In this document: positions 62,281 through 64,000 of the stretch, in pieces
Numbering within the stretch: position 1 is the stretch's first letter
Layout: each line of letters starts with the position of its first letter
DNA from: Cryobacterium sp. Y11
GTDB lineage: Bacteria; Actinomycetota; Actinomycetes; Actinomycetales; Microbacteriaceae
Assembly (NCBI RefSeq): GCF_002929535.1
Contig: NZ_PJJO01000059.1
Location: 124,001 to 188,000, forward strand
Direction of reading: 5' to 3'
Length of the DNA stretch: 64,000 bases
The notes under the pieces: model-generated
Seen by the model: only the letters and a program-made list of their open reading frames with translations
The model's database searches: none
What the model was told of the DNA's origin: nothing
Position numbers and translations under genes: made by a program

Positions 62281-62297
62281 TTGGATATTGTATCCAA
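62281..62297 (-). promoter_or_regulatory. GntR-type operator overlapping a leaderless promoter
   Basis: TTGGATA, 3 nt, TATCCAA: a perfect 7-bp palindrome touching the start codon at 62280. On the minus strand its centre supplies TACAAT (62292-62287) 6 nt before the ATG, an ideal leaderless -10. A repressor bound here would cover the -10 and the start site. The nearby GntR regulator is the obvious candidate. Confidence 0.75.
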
Positions 62298-62324
62298 TTT
62301 GAGCGTTCGGGGGAAGGGGACGCG

Positions 62325-62438
62325 ATGTCTGAACTCAGATTGCTCATCGAGCCCGTCGCCGGCCGGCTGGTCATTGTGTTCGCGCAGGTGCTGACCCGGC
62401 GAACCGCCGCTTCTGAGCGCGCACTCGCCACGGATTAG
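62325..62438 (+). CDS. Possible 37-residue small protein
   Basis: ATG 62325 follows GGGAAGGGG at good distance, diverging from the CoA-transferase gene. The product (MSELRLLIEPVAGRL, then VIVFAQVLTRR) has a short hydrophobic stretch but no recognisable family. It could be real or chance. Confidence 0.3.
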   Translation: MSELRLLIEPVAGRLVIVFAQVLTRRTAASERALATD

Positions 62439-62459
62439 CGGTTAAAACCGCCCGTGGGC

Positions 62460-62577
62460 GCATCCGTTCTGGATCCCTGCCGGATCGACGGTTCGGCTAC
62501 CTGCCACCGAGTTTCCAGACCTTGGCCCGGATCGTTTTAGTGACTTGCCGCCGAACTTCGAGCCTGGCTATTCGTCA
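62460..62577 (-). pseudogene. Decayed partial copy of the surface-protein C-terminal domain
   Basis: This stretch aligns by eye with 63588-63705 in the surface-protein gene at the window end: CATCCGTT at the start, an identical 20-base TTCCAGACCTTGGCCCGGAT in the middle, then TGACTTGC and GCCGAAC. Several small deletions break the frame. It is therefore a dead fragment of a paralogue. Confidence 0.65.
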
Positions 62578-62631
62578 GGTGCGGTCGACTGATCGAGCAA
62601 GCAAGACCGATCTTGTGCGTTAGGCCGAAAT

Positions 62632-63417
62632 CTAGTTGTAGAGCATTCCGCCATCGACGAGCAGTACCTGGCCGGTGACATAGTCGGAGTCGGGGCCGGC
62701 GAAGAACGAGACGATCTTGGCGACGTCGTCCGGGGTCTCGATGCGGCCGAGCGCGATACCCTCGACGTTTTCTTTTAGGTTTTGGCCGAGCGGTTTGCCG
62801 TTGATCTTGCTCAACTCGGTGTCAATCAGTTCCCACATGCCGGTGCCAACGATGCCGGGAGCGTACGCATTGACGGTGATACCCTTCGGGGCTAGCTCCT
62901 GCGCAGCAGCCTGCGTGAGTCCGCGCACGGCGAACTTGGATGCCGAGTAGGCGCTCAGAATCGGGAAGCCCTGGATGGCGGCGATCGAGGCTGCGGAAAT
63001 AATCTTGCCGCCATGGCCGAGCTCGTCAAACTTCGTTGCGGCGGCCTGGATGCCCCAGACAACACTGTTCACATTGATCTGGAAGATCTTGTTCAGCTCG
63101 TCTTCGGTGACTTCCAGCACTGGCTTGACCTGGGCGATGCCGGCATTGTTGACGATGACGTCGAACCCGCCGAGCTTCTCGGCGGCCGCGTCAACAGCGG
63201 CACTGACATCCGCACGCTTGGACACGTCAGCGGTGACGAAGATGGCCTTGCGGCCGAGGGCTTCGATTTCGGCGACGACGCCGAGACCTTTTTCCTTCTG
63301 AAAGTCGAGATCCGCGATGGCAACGTCGAATCCATCCCGTGCAAGCCGAAGCGCAATGCCTCGCCCGATTCCCTGTCCTGCGCCCGTAACGAGTGCGACC
63401 TTGTTCTCTACAGCCAT
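62632..63417 (-). CDS. butA: Acetoin / diacetyl reductase (SDR)
   Basis: 261 residues from ATG 63417 (AAAGGAG upstream). LVTGAGQGIGRGIALRLA binds the cofactor, VNNAGIAQVKPV follows, and IISAASIAAIQGFPILSAYSASK gives the catalytic Ser, Tyr and Lys. NAYAPGIVGTGMWELIDTEL and the tail DYVTGQVLLVDGGMLYN are characteristic of meso-2,3-butanediol dehydrogenase/acetoin reductases, which interconvert diacetyl, acetoin and 2,3-butanediol with NADH. It stands alone. Confidence 0.87.
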   Translation of the reverse strand: MAVENKVALVTGAGQGIGRGIALRLARDGFDVAIADLDFQKEKGLGVVAEIEALGRKAIFVTADVSKRADVSAAVDAAAEKLGGFDVIVNNAGIAQVKPVLEVTEDELNKIFQINVNSVVWGIQAAATKFDELGHGGKIISAASIAAIQGFPILSAYSASKFAVRGLTQAAAQELAPKGITVNAYAPGIVGTGMWELIDTELSKINGKPLGQNLKENVEGIALGRIETPDDVAKIVSFFAGPDSDYVTGQVLLVDGGMLYN

Positions 63418-63463
63418 GATTTCTCCTTTATTCCTCGGTGGGGTTGTCTGTAACAGCAAGGCG

Positions 63464-64000
63464 TCAGCCCTGGGGCTCCACGACGAGTAGATCGTCGATG
63501 GAAGCGATCACGGGAGCGTTTGTCGCCGAACTCGACAGGTAGCAGGTGAAGCCAACACCGCCGGCGATCTGCAGCGCGGCCGTCGCATCCGTTATGGATC
63601 GCTGCCAGGTGACGGGTTCTTCGCTGCCCAGCTTCCAGACCTTGGCCCGGATGGTGGTCGGACTGGTTCCGGTGACTTGCAGCCGAACCTTGAGCTGATC
63701 GCCAGCCAAGAAGCTGACCCCCGGCGCGTTGGTCGCCGCCTGCAGCGTGACTTCCCCTCCTCCGGAAGAGTTCACGCGCACGAGCGAAAGCCCCACCACA
63801 CCGGTCGAGCGCAGCACGACCTTAGCCCGGTAGGCGCCGACACCAACGACGTTTCGTCCGTTCGCCGAGACGTAGGTTCCGGTTCCGGTCGGTGTCTTGT
63901 CGACGGATACGGTGAACAGAACGTCGCTCGCGGTGGTGGACACCTGGCCCAGCAATCCGTTGGCCGTCGTGCCCGGGGTGGCGAGCCGAATCCGGCCGGT
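63464..64000 (-). CDS. C-terminal end of a large secreted surface protein (partial)
   Basis: The minus-strand frame is open to the window edge; 178 codons and the stop are present. The sequence is a beta-rich carbohydrate-binding/LamG-like domain: LGQVSTTASDVLFTVSVDK, YVSANGRNVVGVGAYRAKV, GDQLKVRLQVTGTSPTTIRA, KVWKLGSEEPVTWQRS, and a final ASIDDLLVVEPQG. Domains of this type close PKD-repeat cell-surface proteins in Microbacteriaceae. It has no membrane anchor at the C-terminus. A degraded paralogous fragment lies 1 kb away beyond the acetoin reductase gene. Confidence 0.75.
   Translation of the reverse strand, partial: TGRIRLATPGTTANGLLGQVSTTASDVLFTVSVDKTPTGTGTYVSANGRNVVGVGAYRAKVVLRSTGVVGLSLVRVNSSGGGEVTLQAATNAPGVSFLAGDQLKVRLQVTGTSPTTIRAKVWKLGSEEPVTWQRSITDATAALQIAGGVGFTCYLSSSATNAPVIASIDDLLVVEPQG

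Noticed and set aside
1..64000. CRISPR array, prophage, transposon or integron
   Set aside because: No regularly spaced repeats, transposase, integrase, phage structural genes or attachment-site duplications were found on either strand.

Overview
This 64 kb window looks like chromosomal DNA of a high-GC actinobacterium, most plausibly a member of the Microbacteriaceae (inference). The grounds are GC-rich codon use, an HspR/HAIR heat-shock regulon, an LAxTG-type cell-wall sorting signal, DUF222/HNH and SCO7613-type proteins, and many promoters of the form TAnnnT followed 6-7 nt later by the start codon with no Shine-Dalgarno (leaderless transcripts). Most of it is ordinary core and accessory chromosome. 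I see no prophage, transposase, integrase, CRISPR array or rRNA.

Layout. 1-9.1 kb: the end of a CopD/CtaG copper and oxidase-assembly membrane protein, a membrane-anchored protein, a Pif1/RecD-like helicase, three small membrane proteins, a MarR regulator, an epimerase-like oxidoreductase, a DinB-fold protein, a RibD-C/DHFR-like protein and tRNA-Gly(CCC). 9.2-12.5 kb: dcd, a small conserved protein, a PEP-mutase/isocitrate-lyase family enzyme and a UMF1-type MFS transporter. 12.6-16.6 kb: the heat-shock operon dnaK-grpE-dnaJ-hspR with two HAIR operators. A third HAIR precedes clpB at 30 kb, so HspR probably controls both loci. 16.7-24 kb: an rRNA methyltransferase-like protein, a histidine phosphatase coupled to a GT87-like mannosyltransferase, a SWIM/SNF2 helicase, then two short-chain dehydrogenase remnants. 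24.1-30 kb: an alcohol dehydrogenase diverging from a TetR regulator across a clear palindromic operator, and a three-gene ABC importer followed by an aromatic/histidinol-phosphate aminotransferase. 30-42.8 kb: clpB, a second zinc dehydrogenase, a nitroreductase, an acyl-CoA ligase, a threonine-aldolase-like enzyme, an ABC-2 exporter pair, an LAxTG surface protein and an SDR/DUF6421-like pair.

43-48 kb is the most unusual part. A Tat-exported multicopper oxidase interrupted by one in-frame TAG is followed 1 nt later by a lipoprotein with a His/Asp-rich tail, and converges on a Tat/lipoprotein Rieske protein. Next to them are a frameshifted surface-protein remnant, an amidohydrolase and an LLM-family oxidoreductase that has lost its middle. 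48-56 kb: a DUF3592-like protein, an SDR, a DUF222/HNH protein and a 1503-residue multi-spanning protein that carries a (GGGGTT)6 tract and in-frame duplications. 56-64 kb: an alpha/beta hydrolase, an AEC carrier, a FAH-family hydrolase, a GntR / glutaryl-CoA dehydrogenase / CoA-transferase group likely to degrade glutarate, an acetoin reductase, and the C-terminus of a surface protein running off the end, with a decayed partial copy of it at 62.5 kb.

Window-wide patterns worth attention are: at least 13 probable leaderless promoters; a roughly five-fold excess of the 7-mer GCATCCG/CGGATGC; and a set of long, perfect or near-perfect intergenic inverted repeats, several of them between convergent genes.
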